Positions 21,473-30,154 of a stretch of DNA of 64,000 bases are shown piece by piece; the first letter of the stretch is position 1; each line of letters begins with the position of its first letter. Source of the stretch: DASRDS01 sp035570055 (GTDB lineage Bacteria; Gemmatimonadota; Gemmatimonadetes; Gemmatimonadales; Gemmatimonadaceae); contig DATMLM010000015.1 in NCBI GenBank assembly GCA_035570055.1, positions 14,139 through 78,138 on the forward strand, read 5' to 3'. Both the position numbers and the translations under genes were made by a program. Under the pieces are notes generated by a model. That model was not told the origin of the DNA, searched no databases, and worked only from the letters and a program-made list of their open reading frames with translations.

Positions 21473-22087
21473 ATGCCGACCAACCGCACCGGATCGCGTA
21501 TAAGAAGCTGGTTCGCGCTTAGCCTGCTCGTGGTGGCGCCCGTTGGTGCCCAATCGCCGGCCCTGCGCATCGCGCAAGCCGTGAGCCCGGCGCCGTCGAC
21601 GTTGCGCACCGGCGCCGCTGTCCTGGGCTATGACAGCGCGGGCAAACTGGTCACGTTGCGCCACGGTAGCAATGACCTGATCTGCCTCGCGGACGACTCG
21701 CGGCGCAAGAACTTCCACGTGTCGTGCTACTTCAAGGCACTCGAGCCATTCATGGCCCGCGGCCGCGAGCTGCGCGCCAAGGGGCTGTCGTCCGACTCCG
21801 CTGACTCGGTCCGCGCGAACGAGATTCGCGCCGGCAAGCTGGCGATGCCAAAGACGCCCACAGCGCTCTACCAGCTCGGCGCGCCTCGCGAGCAAGTCAG
21901 CGACTCGGGCGTCAAGGGCGCGCGCTATCTCTACGTCGTCTACATGCCGTATGCGACACCCGCGAGTACTGGTCTCACCATCCAGCCGTTGAACGACGGC
22001 GGCCCGTGGCTCATGTACCCGGGAAAGCCCTGGGCGCACATCATGATCGCGCCGACTCAGCCTCAGAACGTCACGTTCGGCCCATGA
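21473..22087 (+). CDS. Exported hypothetical protein
   Basis: A 204-residue exported protein with signal peptide (IRSWFALSLLVVAPVGAQ). The ATG at 21473 is preceded by AAGGGGACAG, a good ribosome-binding site. The mature part has two Cys (ICLADDS and VSCYFK) that could form a disulfide, then an Ala/Ser-rich helical region and a beta-rich end (YLYVVYMPYATP; GGPWLMYPGKPWAHIMI). I do not recognise the family. It follows the monooxygenase-fold gene by 42 bases and could be in its operon. Confidence 0.6.
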   Translation: MPTNRTGSRIRSWFALSLLVVAPVGAQSPALRIAQAVSPAPSTLRTGAAVLGYDSAGKLVTLRHGSNDLICLADDSRRKNFHVSCYFKALEPFMARGRELRAKGLSSDSADSVRANEIRAGKLAMPKTPTALYQLGAPREQVSDSGVKGARYLYVVYMPYATPASTGLTIQPLNDGGPWLMYPGKPWAHIMIAPTQPQNVTFGP

Positions 22088-22116
22088 CGGCGTGCTGAGC
22101 TGGCAAGTGGGCCCGA

Positions 22117-24537
22117 TTACTCGCCTCGGATAGCGACTGTTGGATCGACCCGTGTCGCGCGGAAGAGCGGTCCAGCGCACGCTACCGATGACGCAAGGAG
22201 CACTGCTACGGCAGCGAGGATGAACGTGATCGGTTCGAAGCCATGAACACCGTAGGCCAACGTCTGAGTGAAGCGCGTCACAGCGAGGGCGCCCACTAAT
22301 CCTATGCCCGTACCGAGCGCCACCTCACTCAGCGCATCACGAAGGAGCAACCCGACGATATCCCGGCGCGTCGCGCCGAGCGTAATGCGGACGCCGATTT
22401 CCCGAGTGCGCTGACTGAGCGTGTAGGACACCACTCCGAACAAACCGATGGCCGCGAGCAGGACACCGCACAAGGCGAACAGCAATAGCACGGCCATCGT
22501 GAACCGCGGCTCGGCGGTTGACTGTTCAACCTCCTCGTTCACATCGCGGACACCCCACTCCAGCGGATCCGGTTGCACCGACTTCGCGAAGCGTCGAAGC
22601 AACTCGAGAGCATCTTTTCGACGCAACCGCACAATGAGCGATGTCAATGGTTCATCGTGTGGAAAGGACCGATACAGGACGGGTTTGCTTTCTCGATCGA
22701 GCCGGTTGGTCAGAATGTCTGGAGCGACGCCAACCACCGTTTGCCATTGTTGGATGCCACCGCCTGGCGTTGCATTACGAAATTGCCGACCGATCACGTT
22801 GTCGTCGTGCCAGAGGCGGTGAGCCAGAGAACGACTGACGATCACTTCGTTGCTCGAGAGCGCGCCGTCATCGAATAGTCGTCCGGCAATCAGTGGCATC
22901 CGCAGCATCGAGAAATAATCCGGTGCAACGGAGTTCTCCTTGATTGACATCGCGGGCCACACGGCTCCTCTGTGTTCAGGCATCTCGACAGCGAAGCTGT
23001 ACCCCATTGCAGAAAACGGATCCGCGGCAATCGTGACATCCCGCGTTCCCAACGTGCGTCTCGCCGCCTCACGGATCGTGGCGGCGAATGTCGCCTGGGA
23101 CTCGAGCGACCGCGGGTGTTTCAATTCGTCAAATGACACGGCATAGAGATCGCGAGGGTCAAACCCGAGTCGTTCTCGTTCGAGGTCAACCACCGCCCGG
23201 ATGAGGAGGATCGCTCCGACCAGAAGGATCGCGGAGAGCCCGATTTGGCCGACGACCAGTGTCGCACGCAACCGGCGGTGGCTGCGAGTGGCGCTCGATG
23301 CACCGGCGCGCAGCGATTGTCCGAGGTGCCCATGTACGACGTGCATAGCCCCAAGGACACCGATCGCGAGCCCCACGGCAATCGCGAGCGCGGCGGCGAT
23401 CGGGACGACGCCACGGGTAGTCGACACGTACGACAGCGCCGGGACGTCGGTCGGCCGCAGCCACATCAATCCATTGAGGGATGCCCAGGCAACGACCATG
23501 GCGAGGGCGCCACCGGCCAACGCCAGCAAGGTGCTCTCTGTCACCAGTTGGCGAACCAGCCGAAGGCGCCCCGCTCCAAGCGCCTCGCGAATCGCCAGCT
23601 CCCGCTCACGTGTCAGGCCGCGTTGGAGCAAGAGGTGCGAGACGTTGCTGCAGGCAATGAGCAGGAGCAATACGACTGCTCCGGTCAGGAGGAGCAGTGC
23701 CTGGCGAAACGTCAGGTCGTCTTGCGGGCGACTCACTCGTACTCGTGGATGGAGTGATCCGTATTGATCGAGGCCGCCTGTCCGATCGAGAATGGCGGTC
23801 AGTTCCTCGCTCGCGGCTCGCGGCGACTGACCTGGCCTGAGGCGCACGGCGACTCCCGAGATCCACGACTCTTCCCGGTCGACGAGCGGCAGCCAGATAT
23901 CGGGTCTTTGATTCTGAAAGTCTGGCAGAGCCAGCGACGCCGGCATCACGCCGACGACGGTCCACGAGCGCGAATCTGAATCGCTCCACTGGGCCAACCG
24001 CACAGCCTTGCCCAGCACGTCAGGTGAGCCGCCGAATTCCCGGCGCCAAAACCCCTCGGAGATCAGCAACGACCGCGGGCCGTTCGGCACCGTCTCGTCG
24101 GGGGTAAACCCGCGTCCAATCACCGGTCGAGCGCCGGTGAATCCGAGGAAGCCTTCGTCGACCGTTGTCGTCCGAACGTAGACATCGTTGAGGGCGCCGT
24201 GAAAGAACGAGCGAGTCGTCGGGCCGTAGGATGCTGCGTCTTCGATCGTTCGCGCGCTCCGGCGCCATTCGCGTGTGATGTGGGGCGGAACTGGACGCCG
24301 ATACGTTCTCCCCTGGACCGTGTCCTCGAGAGAGACGGCATACACGCGCGACGCGTCGCGGTAGGGGAGCGGCTGGATGAGAAACGTGTCCGCGACGCTA
24401 AAGACGGCGGTGCTGGCGCCGACCCCCAGCGCAATGGTGAGGAGCGTGACGAAGGCCCAGCCGGGAGCGCGGCGGAACGACCGGAGTGCGAAGGCCGAGT
24501 CCGATGCGACGTCTTTTGCGAGTTGCGCTGTGTGCAT
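22117..24537 (-). CDS. ADOP-type ABC transporter permease
   Basis: Intact 806-residue orphan permease of the FtsX/MacB type. It has an N-terminal membrane helix (FVTLLTIALGVGASTAVFSV), a MacB periplasmic domain (about 50-250), an FtsX core of three helices starting ALLLLTGAVVLLLLIACSNVSHLLL, and a second helix-periplasmic-FtsX unit. The C-terminus is RATRVDPTVAIRGE. The repeated architecture is that of acidobacterial duplicated orphan permeases; the partner ATPase is not encoded nearby. The ATG at 24537 gives the standard MacB-type beginning. Cargo is unknown; MacB relatives use mechanotransmission to drive export or envelope processes. Confidence 0.88.
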   Translation of the reverse strand: MHTAQLAKDVASDSAFALRSFRRAPGWAFVTLLTIALGVGASTAVFSVADTFLIQPLPYRDASRVYAVSLEDTVQGRTYRRPVPPHITREWRRSARTIEDAASYGPTTRSFFHGALNDVYVRTTTVDEGFLGFTGARPVIGRGFTPDETVPNGPRSLLISEGFWRREFGGSPDVLGKAVRLAQWSDSDSRSWTVVGVMPASLALPDFQNQRPDIWLPLVDREESWISGVAVRLRPGQSPRAASEELTAILDRTGGLDQYGSLHPRVRVSRPQDDLTFRQALLLLTGAVVLLLLIACSNVSHLLLQRGLTRERELAIREALGAGRLRLVRQLVTESTLLALAGGALAMVVAWASLNGLMWLRPTDVPALSYVSTTRGVVPIAAALAIAVGLAIGVLGAMHVVHGHLGQSLRAGASSATRSHRRLRATLVVGQIGLSAILLVGAILLIRAVVDLERERLGFDPRDLYAVSFDELKHPRSLESQATFAATIREAARRTLGTRDVTIAADPFSAMGYSFAVEMPEHRGAVWPAMSIKENSVAPDYFSMLRMPLIAGRLFDDGALSSNEVIVSRSLAHRLWHDDNVIGRQFRNATPGGGIQQWQTVVGVAPDILTNRLDRESKPVLYRSFPHDEPLTSLIVRLRRKDALELLRRFAKSVQPDPLEWGVRDVNEEVEQSTAEPRFTMAVLLLFALCGVLLAAIGLFGVVSYTLSQRTREIGVRITLGATRRDIVGLLLRDALSEVALGTGIGLVGALAVTRFTQTLAYGVHGFEPITFILAAVAVLLASSVACAGPLFRATRVDPTVAIRGE

Positions 24538-24591
24538 GATTCTGTGGAAGTTAATTACAGTTGACTCCAGCAGCCGACCCCGAATGAAGCG

Positions 24592-24935
24592 CCACGTTCG
24601 AGTACGACGGCGGAAGGCAGGTCACGGTGTACGTTCCACCGGAGCCGCCCGAAGCCGTCGTCTTCGCCGGTGACGGTCAGCGCATCTCGAAGTGGGGCCG
24701 GTTACTCGAGAACGCCGACGTACCGCCCACAATGATCGTCGGCGTCCATGGGTTGACCGATGAGATGCCGCGGCTCCATGAGTACTCACCGGGCTTCGAG
24801 CCGGAGCGCCTCGGCACGCGAGACGTTCTTCGTAGAGGACGTTCGCCGATGGACCGACTCGCAGTTTAGCGCGGCGCTGCGCACTGACCGTCCCGCGGTG
24901 TTCGGCGTCTCGGCGGGCGCTGGATCAGGAGATCC
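24592..24935 (-). other. Antisense strand of the esterase remnant: no gene seen
   Basis: Between the permease start at 24537 and the sigma stop at 24925 no minus-strand gene could be supported. The only coding trace is the plus-strand esterase remnant described separately. Confidence 0.4.
24592..24935 (+). pseudogene. Esterase (alpha/beta hydrolase) remnant, truncated and frameshifted
   Basis: The plus strand encodes a recognisable slice of an enterochelin-esterase-like (Esterase D family) protein in two frames. The first frame reads TFEYDGGRQVTVYVPPEP, FAGDGQRISKWGRLLE, PPTMIVGVHGLTDEMPRLHEYSPGFEPER, and ends near 24808. The next frame continues ETFFVEDVRRWTDSQF, then AVFGVSAGAG, the nucleophile elbow (GVSAG). 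A stop lies just upstream of the first frame, and the remainder after the elbow is missing where the ECF42 module B gene ends. The remnant lacks the catalytic Asp/His half and cannot be functional. Confidence 0.7.
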
Positions 24936-26223
24936 CTGGTTCGCGCCGGGGCGTCAAGGCATTCGACCTGTTCACCAAGAACCGTCGCACCGGTTCCGTC
25001 CGCGCCAGATGAATGGCCTTGGCATACGACGCCCGAGCCTCGGCCGTTCTGCCGAGTCGCCGGCACAGGTCGGCCCGCGCCGCGTGCGCGAGGTAATAGT
25101 CTTCAAGATCGCCGCGCGCCAAGATGGCGTCGATGAGCGCGAGGCCGGCGGCCGGCGTGTCGCGCATCGCGACCGCCACGGCCCGGTTCAGTTCCACGAC
25201 CGGTGATGGGCTCGCGCGCTGCAGCACATCGTACAATCCCACGATTTGCGTCCAGTCCGTCGCGGCCGGGCTCGATGCCTCGGCGTGCACGGCGGCGATC
25301 GCGGCCTGCAATGTGTAGGGGCCGAACCGGCGGGACCTGAGTGAGTGCTCCACCAGGGCGACGCCCTCATCGATGAGATCGCGTTTCCAGAGCGAGCGGT
25401 CCTGATCGTCGAGTGACACCAGCTCGCCCTCTGGCGAGATCCGCGCGCTCGACCGCGACTCCTGGAGTACCATCAGCGCCAAGAGCGCGTGCACCTCGGG
25501 CTCCGGCAGCAGCTCCACCAGCAGTCGTCCGAGGCGAATGGCTTCGCCCGTCAGAACCGGCCGCGTCAGCGATGCACCCGAGGATGCCGCGTATCCCTCG
25601 GTGAACATGAGATAGATCACGTGCAGCACGACGTCCAACCGTTCGGCCAGATCGGTTGCTGATGGCAATGCGTAGGGAATGCGCGCGTCGCGAATCTTCG
25701 CTTTGGCGCGCACGATGCGCTTCGCCATCGTTGGCGCGCTGGTGAGGAACGCGCGGGCGATCTCCTCCGTGGTGAGGCCGCAGACTTCGCGGAGCGTCAG
25801 CGCGATCTGCGCGTCCGGCGGCAACGCCGGATGACAACAGGTAAAGATCAACCGCAGCCGGTCGTCCGGGATGCGTTCGTCGTCCGGGATGGGTTCGTCG
25901 TCCCGGTCCGCCACGTCGATCGTCTCCTCCTGTTCCAGTCGCCACGCAAACTCGGCGAGCGACGCGTCGATGCGTGCCCGACGCCGCAGCTTGTCGATGG
26001 CCTTGAATCGTCCCGCCGATACCAGCCACGCACGGGGGTGCGCGGGGATACCCTCGTGCGGCCACTGCTGCACCGCCGCCGCGAACGCATCGTGCATCGC
26101 TTCCTCGGCGCGATCAAAGTCGCCCAGGAGATCGATCAGCGTGGCCAGGACGCGACGCGACTCGGCGCGATAAATCCCCTCGACGATCTCGCGCACCCGA
26201 TCTCGCTCGGACACCGCCGACAC
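24925..26223 (-). CDS. ECF42-like RNA polymerase sigma factor, module B
   Basis: A 432-residue ECF sigma factor with the ECF42-type extension. Region 2 carries YRAESRRVLATLIDLLGDFDRAEEAMHDAF and PRAWLVSAGRFKAIDKLRR; region 4 carries EVCGLTTEEIARAFL. The extension includes YLMFTEGYAASSG, LLALMVLQESRSSAR, LQAAIAAVHAEA and a TPR-like end. GTG at 26223 was chosen because GAAGGAGGG lies directly upstream at good distance and because the module D homologue starts at the same place; the reading frame runs 33 codons further up through promoter DNA. It is very similar to the sigma factor at 39018. No DGPF gene accompanies it, unlike modules A and D. It is divergent from exported protein B. Confidence 0.9.
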   Translation of the reverse strand: MSAVSERDRVREIVEGIYRAESRRVLATLIDLLGDFDRAEEAMHDAFAAAVQQWPHEGIPAHPRAWLVSAGRFKAIDKLRRRARIDASLAEFAWRLEQEETIDVADRDDEPIPDDERIPDDRLRLIFTCCHPALPPDAQIALTLREVCGLTTEEIARAFLTSAPTMAKRIVRAKAKIRDARIPYALPSATDLAERLDVVLHVIYLMFTEGYAASSGASLTRPVLTGEAIRLGRLLVELLPEPEVHALLALMVLQESRSSARISPEGELVSLDDQDRSLWKRDLIDEGVALVEHSLRSRRFGPYTLQAAIAAVHAEASSPAATDWTQIVGLYDVLQRASPSPVVELNRAVAVAMRDTPAAGLALIDAILARGDLEDYYLAHAARADLCRRLGRTAEARASYAKAIHLARTEPVRRFLVNRSNALTPRREPGIS

Positions 26224-26256
26224 GCTCCCTCCTTCGTAGCATCTGCTCAGTAGGAA

Positions 26257-26280
26257 GTGATCTTCGGCGCCCAAAAGGTT
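26257..26280 (-). promoter_or_regulatory. Candidate ECF-type promoter (AACC-N16-TCAC) of the module B sigma gene
   Basis: On the minus strand this reads AACC (26280-26277), 16 bases, TCAC (26260-26257), within a longer match ATTCGAACCTTTTGGGCG. The same AACC-N16-KCACYY element precedes the genes at 32656, 34766 and 40621. Spacing fits ECF -35/-10 geometry and leaves a leader of about 25-30 bases with the GGAGG site. Confidence 0.5.
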
Positions 26281-26315
26281 CGAATGCACTTTTCCGCACA
26301 ACCACCGACGCGCGA

Positions 26316-26341
26316 TGTCCATTTGGTCTATGTCCAGCGAC
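26316..26341 (+). promoter_or_regulatory. ECF42-type promoter of exported protein B
   Basis: TGTCCA (26316-26321), 16 bases, CGAC (26338-26341). The -10 side continues as CGACTATCGAACGAA, identical to the element before 40739. Start codon GTG at 26376 is 34 bases downstream with GGAG six bases before it. Confidence 0.6.
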
Positions 26342-26375
26342 TATCGAACGAAGTGTCACACTACAGGAGACGATC

Positions 26376-27080
26376 GTGAAAGCAATCGTATGGGGAAGCG
26401 CCGTGTTGATCGCCGCGTCGTCGATCCAGGGACAGGTCACACAGACGCAGGATGTCAAATCGCCATATCCCAGCATGGCGCCCATCGAGCGATATCGGAT
26501 GGCTCGCGATGCGGAGATCGCGATGGCCCGCACGGCAGCACCCGCGTCGATATCACGCGACGCGCAGGTCTTGGTGCTGGGGCAGAAGAACTACGAGGTG
26601 GCCGTCGAAGGCAAGAACGGGTTCGTCTGCTTGGTGGGCAGAGCGTGGACGGGGCCGTTGAGCAACCCGGAGTTTTGGAATCCAAAAAATCGGAGCCCCG
26701 CGTGCCTCAACCCACCAGCCGCGCGGTCGGTCCTGCCCTTTTATCTCAAAGAGGCCGGCATGGTATTGGCCGGCTACTCCAAAACCCAGATCGACGATGG
26801 GATCAAGAGCGCCCTCGCCAAGAAAGAACTGGGTGCGCCGGAGTCCGGTGCGATGACCTACATGCTGTCGAAGGAAGCGTACCTGACCGATCGGGGCGGC
26901 CATAACCTCGCCCACCTGATGTTCGAGCTTCCCAGCATCGACGCCGCGGCGTGGGGCGCGGATCAGAGAGACTCACCGATTTTCTCGGCGTCGTTCGCTC
27001 CAGTGCCAATGATCGAGTTCAACGTTCCCATGGGTCAGTGGTCGGACGGCACTGACGTCAACGCACCCCATACGCACTGA
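26376..27080 (+). CDS. Exported ~25 kDa protein linked to ECF42 (copy B)
   Basis: A 234-residue exported protein with signal peptide (AIVWGSAVLIAASSIQGQ). It shares with copies A, C and D the order IERYRMARDAEIAMARTAAP, ISRDAQVLVLGQKNYE, GKNGFVCLVGRAW, NPEFWNPKNRSP, CLNPPAARSVLPF, SKEAYLTDRGGHNLAHLMFE, and a C-terminal EFNVPMGQWSDGT. Starts at GTG 26376 with GGAG six bases upstream. It is preceded by an ECF42-type promoter and followed 90 bases later by the SusC gene in the same direction with no clear promoter between, so the three genes probably form one transcript. Function is unknown; no enzymatic motif is recognised. Confidence 0.8.
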   Translation: MKAIVWGSAVLIAASSIQGQVTQTQDVKSPYPSMAPIERYRMARDAEIAMARTAAPASISRDAQVLVLGQKNYEVAVEGKNGFVCLVGRAWTGPLSNPEFWNPKNRSPACLNPPAARSVLPFYLKEAGMVLAGYSKTQIDDGIKSALAKKELGAPESGAMTYMLSKEAYLTDRGGHNLAHLMFELPSIDAAAWGADQRDSPIFSASFAPVPMIEFNVPMGQWSDGTDVNAPHTH

Positions 27081-27117
27081 GCGCCAGTGCGACGATAAGG
27101 AGGGCCAACATCATCAT

Positions 27118-27169
27118 CTAGCGTCCGCCGTACCACCGTACGACTCCCCAAAAATCTGATGGAGGCATT
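27118..27169 (+). promoter_or_regulatory. Conserved leader of SusC gene B
   Basis: This stretch, from CTAGCGTCCGCCG through the CAAAAAT segment to the GGAGG ribosome-binding site, is closely repeated at 43336-43386 before the second SusC gene. GGAGG lies four bases before the TTG start. The conservation of a noncoding leader suggests a regulatory or translational role. Confidence 0.5.
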
Positions 27170-30151
27170 TTGACAGTACGTTCGTCTATCGCGACGGCCG
27201 TAGTGCTTGCGCTTGTGTTGGCGCGAAGCGCGTCCGGCCAAGCAACACAGCGCATCACCGGACAAGTGACGGATGCGGACGGCAAGTATCCCATCCCCGC
27301 GGTCCGCATCGCCGTGACCGGAACCACGCTCGGCACGCTCACCACGGACAGCGGCCGATTCACACTGCGGAACGTGCCCGCTGACGCCAAGTCGATCGAG
27401 ATCCGGCGGATCGGCTACGTCGGCGCCACGGTTCCCCTCGTACCGGGTCAGACCGAGTACGCCGTTACCCTCAAACAGGATGTGCTGCACCTCGAGCAAG
27501 AGGTGATCACCGGCGTCGCCACGACGACGTCGAGTAAGAATGCCGTGACGCACGACCCGATCGTGACCAGTGACCAACTCAACGGTGCCCCGACCGCGAC
27601 CGTCGAGAATGCGCTGCAAGGCAAAGTCGCGGGTGTGCAGATCGACCAGAACTCCGGCGCGCCCGGTGGCGGTCTGCAGGTCAGCGTGCGCGGCGTCACA
27701 TCGATCAACGGCAACACGGAGCCCCTCTACGTCGTCGATGGCGTCATCGTCTCCAACGCCGTGTTCCAGACCGGCTTGAACGCGCTGAGCAACGCGGCCG
27801 GCAGCGTCATGCCGAGCAGTCAGGATCAATCGGTCAACCGCATCGCGGACCTGAACCCGAACGACATCGAGTCGATGCAGGTACTGGAAGGCGCCGCGGC
27901 GGCCTCGATCTACGGCAGCCGCGCGGCCGCCGGTGTGGTCGTGATCACGACAAAGAAGGGTTCGGTCTCCAAGCCCGAGATAGACGCCACCCAAAAAGTC
28001 GGCCACTACTCGCTGGAGCACGAGTTCGACGCGCGCCGCTTCACGTTGGACCAGGCCTACGCGCTCGGCGCAACGGTCGGCATGAGCAACGCGGACGTGT
28101 TGCAGAACTACAATGAGTGCAACGGCTTCTGCAACCTGCAGTCACAGCTGTATGGCAACTCGCAGGCCTCCAACGAGACCGATCTGAGCATTCGTGGCGG
28201 CACGTCGACGACGACCTACTTTCTGTCGGGTCTCACGAAGTACGACAATGGCACGCAGATCAACACTGGCTACAACAAGCAGTCGGCCCGCGCCAGCGTG
28301 AACCAGACCCTGTTCTCGGCGATCCGCGTGGCGGCGAACCTGGCCTATACCTCCTCGCTGAACCGGACCGGCATCAACGGCAACGACAACTTCGGTATCT
28401 CAGGGTACGACGTGTTGGCGTACACGCCGTCGTTCTACTGCATGAGCTGCCATGGGCCTAACGGCTATGTCAACAATCCGTTTGGCCCCGCCAGTGCTTT
28501 CCAGGATGCGAGCGATATACAGACGCCGGACGAAGTGAACCGCACCACGCTCGGCGGAACCGTCAACTGGAAGCTGTTCACGGCAACGAAGCAGAGTCTC
28601 GAGCTCGCCGTCGTCGGCGGCGCCGACTTCGTGAACGAGCACACGCAGTTCTTCGCACCCAGCGACCTCCAGGTCGAACACTCCGGGTTGGTCCCACTCC
28701 CCGGCGTGAGCACGAGCAACCAAGGCTACGACCGGCTCACGAACTGGTCGGTCAGCCTGATCCACACCTGGACGCCAAACACGCTCCTCTCGGCGACCAC
28801 GTCGTTCGGTCTGACGCGAGACAAGGACGCGACCTACCAGACAGCCGACGTTGGCACCGGTCTGCCGGCTGGTGGTTACTCGTTTATCAACGGAGCGCAG
28901 ATCAGCCCGTTTTATCAGCAGACCGAGTCGAACGATGCCGGCTACTACGTGCAGGAGCAACTGCTGCTGTTCAACGAGCGGCTGGCCCTGACCGGTGGTG
29001 TCAACGCCGAGCGGAGCTCGAACAACGGGCAAATCAACAAGCTCTATCCGTATCCGAAGGTCGCGGGCTCGTTCCGCATCTTGACGGGCCCCACCGAGCT
29101 CAAGATCCGCGCGGCGTATGGCCAGGCGGGTACGCTGCCGATCTATGGCGTGAAGTTCGACTCCGCGAAGGTGACGAACTACAACGCAATCGCGAGCACC
29201 GGGTTCTCGGCGACTGAGGGGGACCCGAACGTGCGACCGGAGACCAACACCAGCATCGAGACCGGCGCCGATCTGACCATGTTCAAGGGGCGGATGTCGT
29301 TGAACGCGACGGTCTTCCAGAAGCGCGTCACGGACCTGCTCCTGCAGGAGGCGGTGCTTCCATCCGCCGGCTACTCAACTGGATGGACGAACGGCGGGCA
29401 GATCACGAATCAGGGCCTCGAGGTCTCGCTCAACGCGACGCCGATTCAGGCGGGCAAGTTCTCGTGGAGCACGTCCGAGGTGTACTCGCGCGTCTATGAC
29501 CGCGTCGACAATCTGCCGATTCCGCCGTTCGAAGCCGGCAGCTTCTTCGGCTATCAGCCATTCGGCGGCTACGAAGTGCAACCGGGCGCGTCGGCGAACG
29601 CGATCTACGGTTACACGGCGTCCTCCGCCGCCACGAATACGCTCGTCCAGTTGGGCAACGCCGCGCCGGCGCTCACGCTCGGCTTCGGCAATGACTTGAA
29701 CTACGGGCCGTTCCACCTCCATGCCTTCTTCGACTGGCGCGATGGCATGTCGGTGGTCGATCTCACGCAGCAATACTGGGACTACGCCTTCGCCGGCGCG
29801 GTCCAGGGATTAGCCGCGGGCAACTTCGCGGACACGGCGGCGACGAAGGCGCGTTTCGCCGAGATCAAGAATGGCCAATCCGTATACGTCGAGCACGCGT
29901 CGTTCCTGAAGCTGCGCGAGCTGACCGGGAAATGGGATCTCCCGCAGTCGTTCATCAATGTCATCAGCAAGGGCTATCTCCGGCACGCGAGCCTCGTCGT
30001 GACGGGCCGCAACCTGTTCACGATAACCAAGTACCCGGGCCTCGACCCCGAAGTCTCGAACTTCGGCATCCAGCAGTTGGGTCGCGGACAAGACGTCACG
30101 CCCTATCCGCCGAGCCGGTCCTACTTCGTCGCCCTCGACCTGGGATTCTGA
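27170..30151 (+). CDS. SusC/RagA-type TonB-dependent outer-membrane transporter (copy B)
   Basis: A 993-residue outer-membrane receptor. Signal peptide (SSIATAVVLALVLARSASGQ); a carboxypeptidase-regulatory-like domain (about 23-105: ITGQVTDADGKYPIPAVRI); a plug domain (about 115-240: ALQGKVAGVQIDQNSGAPGG, RGVTSINGNTEPLYVVDGV, GSRAAAGVVVITTKKG); and a 22-strand-type barrel ending in the terminal-Phe signature (FVALDLGF). It forms a pair with the SusD gene three bases downstream and should import a large ligand with TonB energy. Starts at TTG with GGAGG, as does the copy at 43387. The substrate is unknown; no glycan-degrading enzymes are nearby, so peptides or other ligands are equally possible. 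Confidence 0.93.
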   Translation: MTVRSSIATAVVLALVLARSASGQATQRITGQVTDADGKYPIPAVRIAVTGTTLGTLTTDSGRFTLRNVPADAKSIEIRRIGYVGATVPLVPGQTEYAVTLKQDVLHLEQEVITGVATTTSSKNAVTHDPIVTSDQLNGAPTATVENALQGKVAGVQIDQNSGAPGGGLQVSVRGVTSINGNTEPLYVVDGVIVSNAVFQTGLNALSNAAGSVMPSSQDQSVNRIADLNPNDIESMQVLEGAAAASIYGSRAAAGVVVITTKKGSVSKPEIDATQKVGHYSLEHEFDARRFTLDQAYALGATVGMSNADVLQNYNECNGFCNLQSQLYGNSQASNETDLSIRGGTSTTTYFLSGLTKYDNGTQINTGYNKQSARASVNQTLFSAIRVAANLAYTSSLNRTGINGNDNFGISGYDVLAYTPSFYCMSCHGPNGYVNNPFGPASAFQDASDIQTPDEVNRTTLGGTVNWKLFTATKQSLELAVVGGADFVNEHTQFFAPSDLQVEHSGLVPLPGVSTSNQGYDRLTNWSVSLIHTWTPNTLLSATTSFGLTRDKDATYQTADVGTGLPAGGYSFINGAQISPFYQQTESNDAGYYVQEQLLLFNERLALTGGVNAERSSNNGQINKLYPYPKVAGSFRILTGPTELKIRAAYGQAGTLPIYGVKFDSAKVTNYNAIASTGFSATEGDPNVRPETNTSIETGADLTMFKGRMSLNATVFQKRVTDLLLQEAVLPSAGYSTGWTNGGQITNQGLEVSLNATPIQAGKFSWSTSEVYSRVYDRVDNLPIPPFEAGSFFGYQPFGGYEVQPGASANAIYGYTASSAATNTLVQLGNAAPALTLGFGNDLNYGPFHLHAFFDWRDGMSVVDLTQQYWDYAFAGAVQGLAAGNFADTAATKARFAEIKNGQSVYVEHASFLKLRELTGKWDLPQSFINVISKGYLRHASLVVTGRNLFTITKYPGLDPEVSNFGIQQLGRGQDVTPYPPSRSYFVALDLGF

Positions 30152-30154
30152 TCC

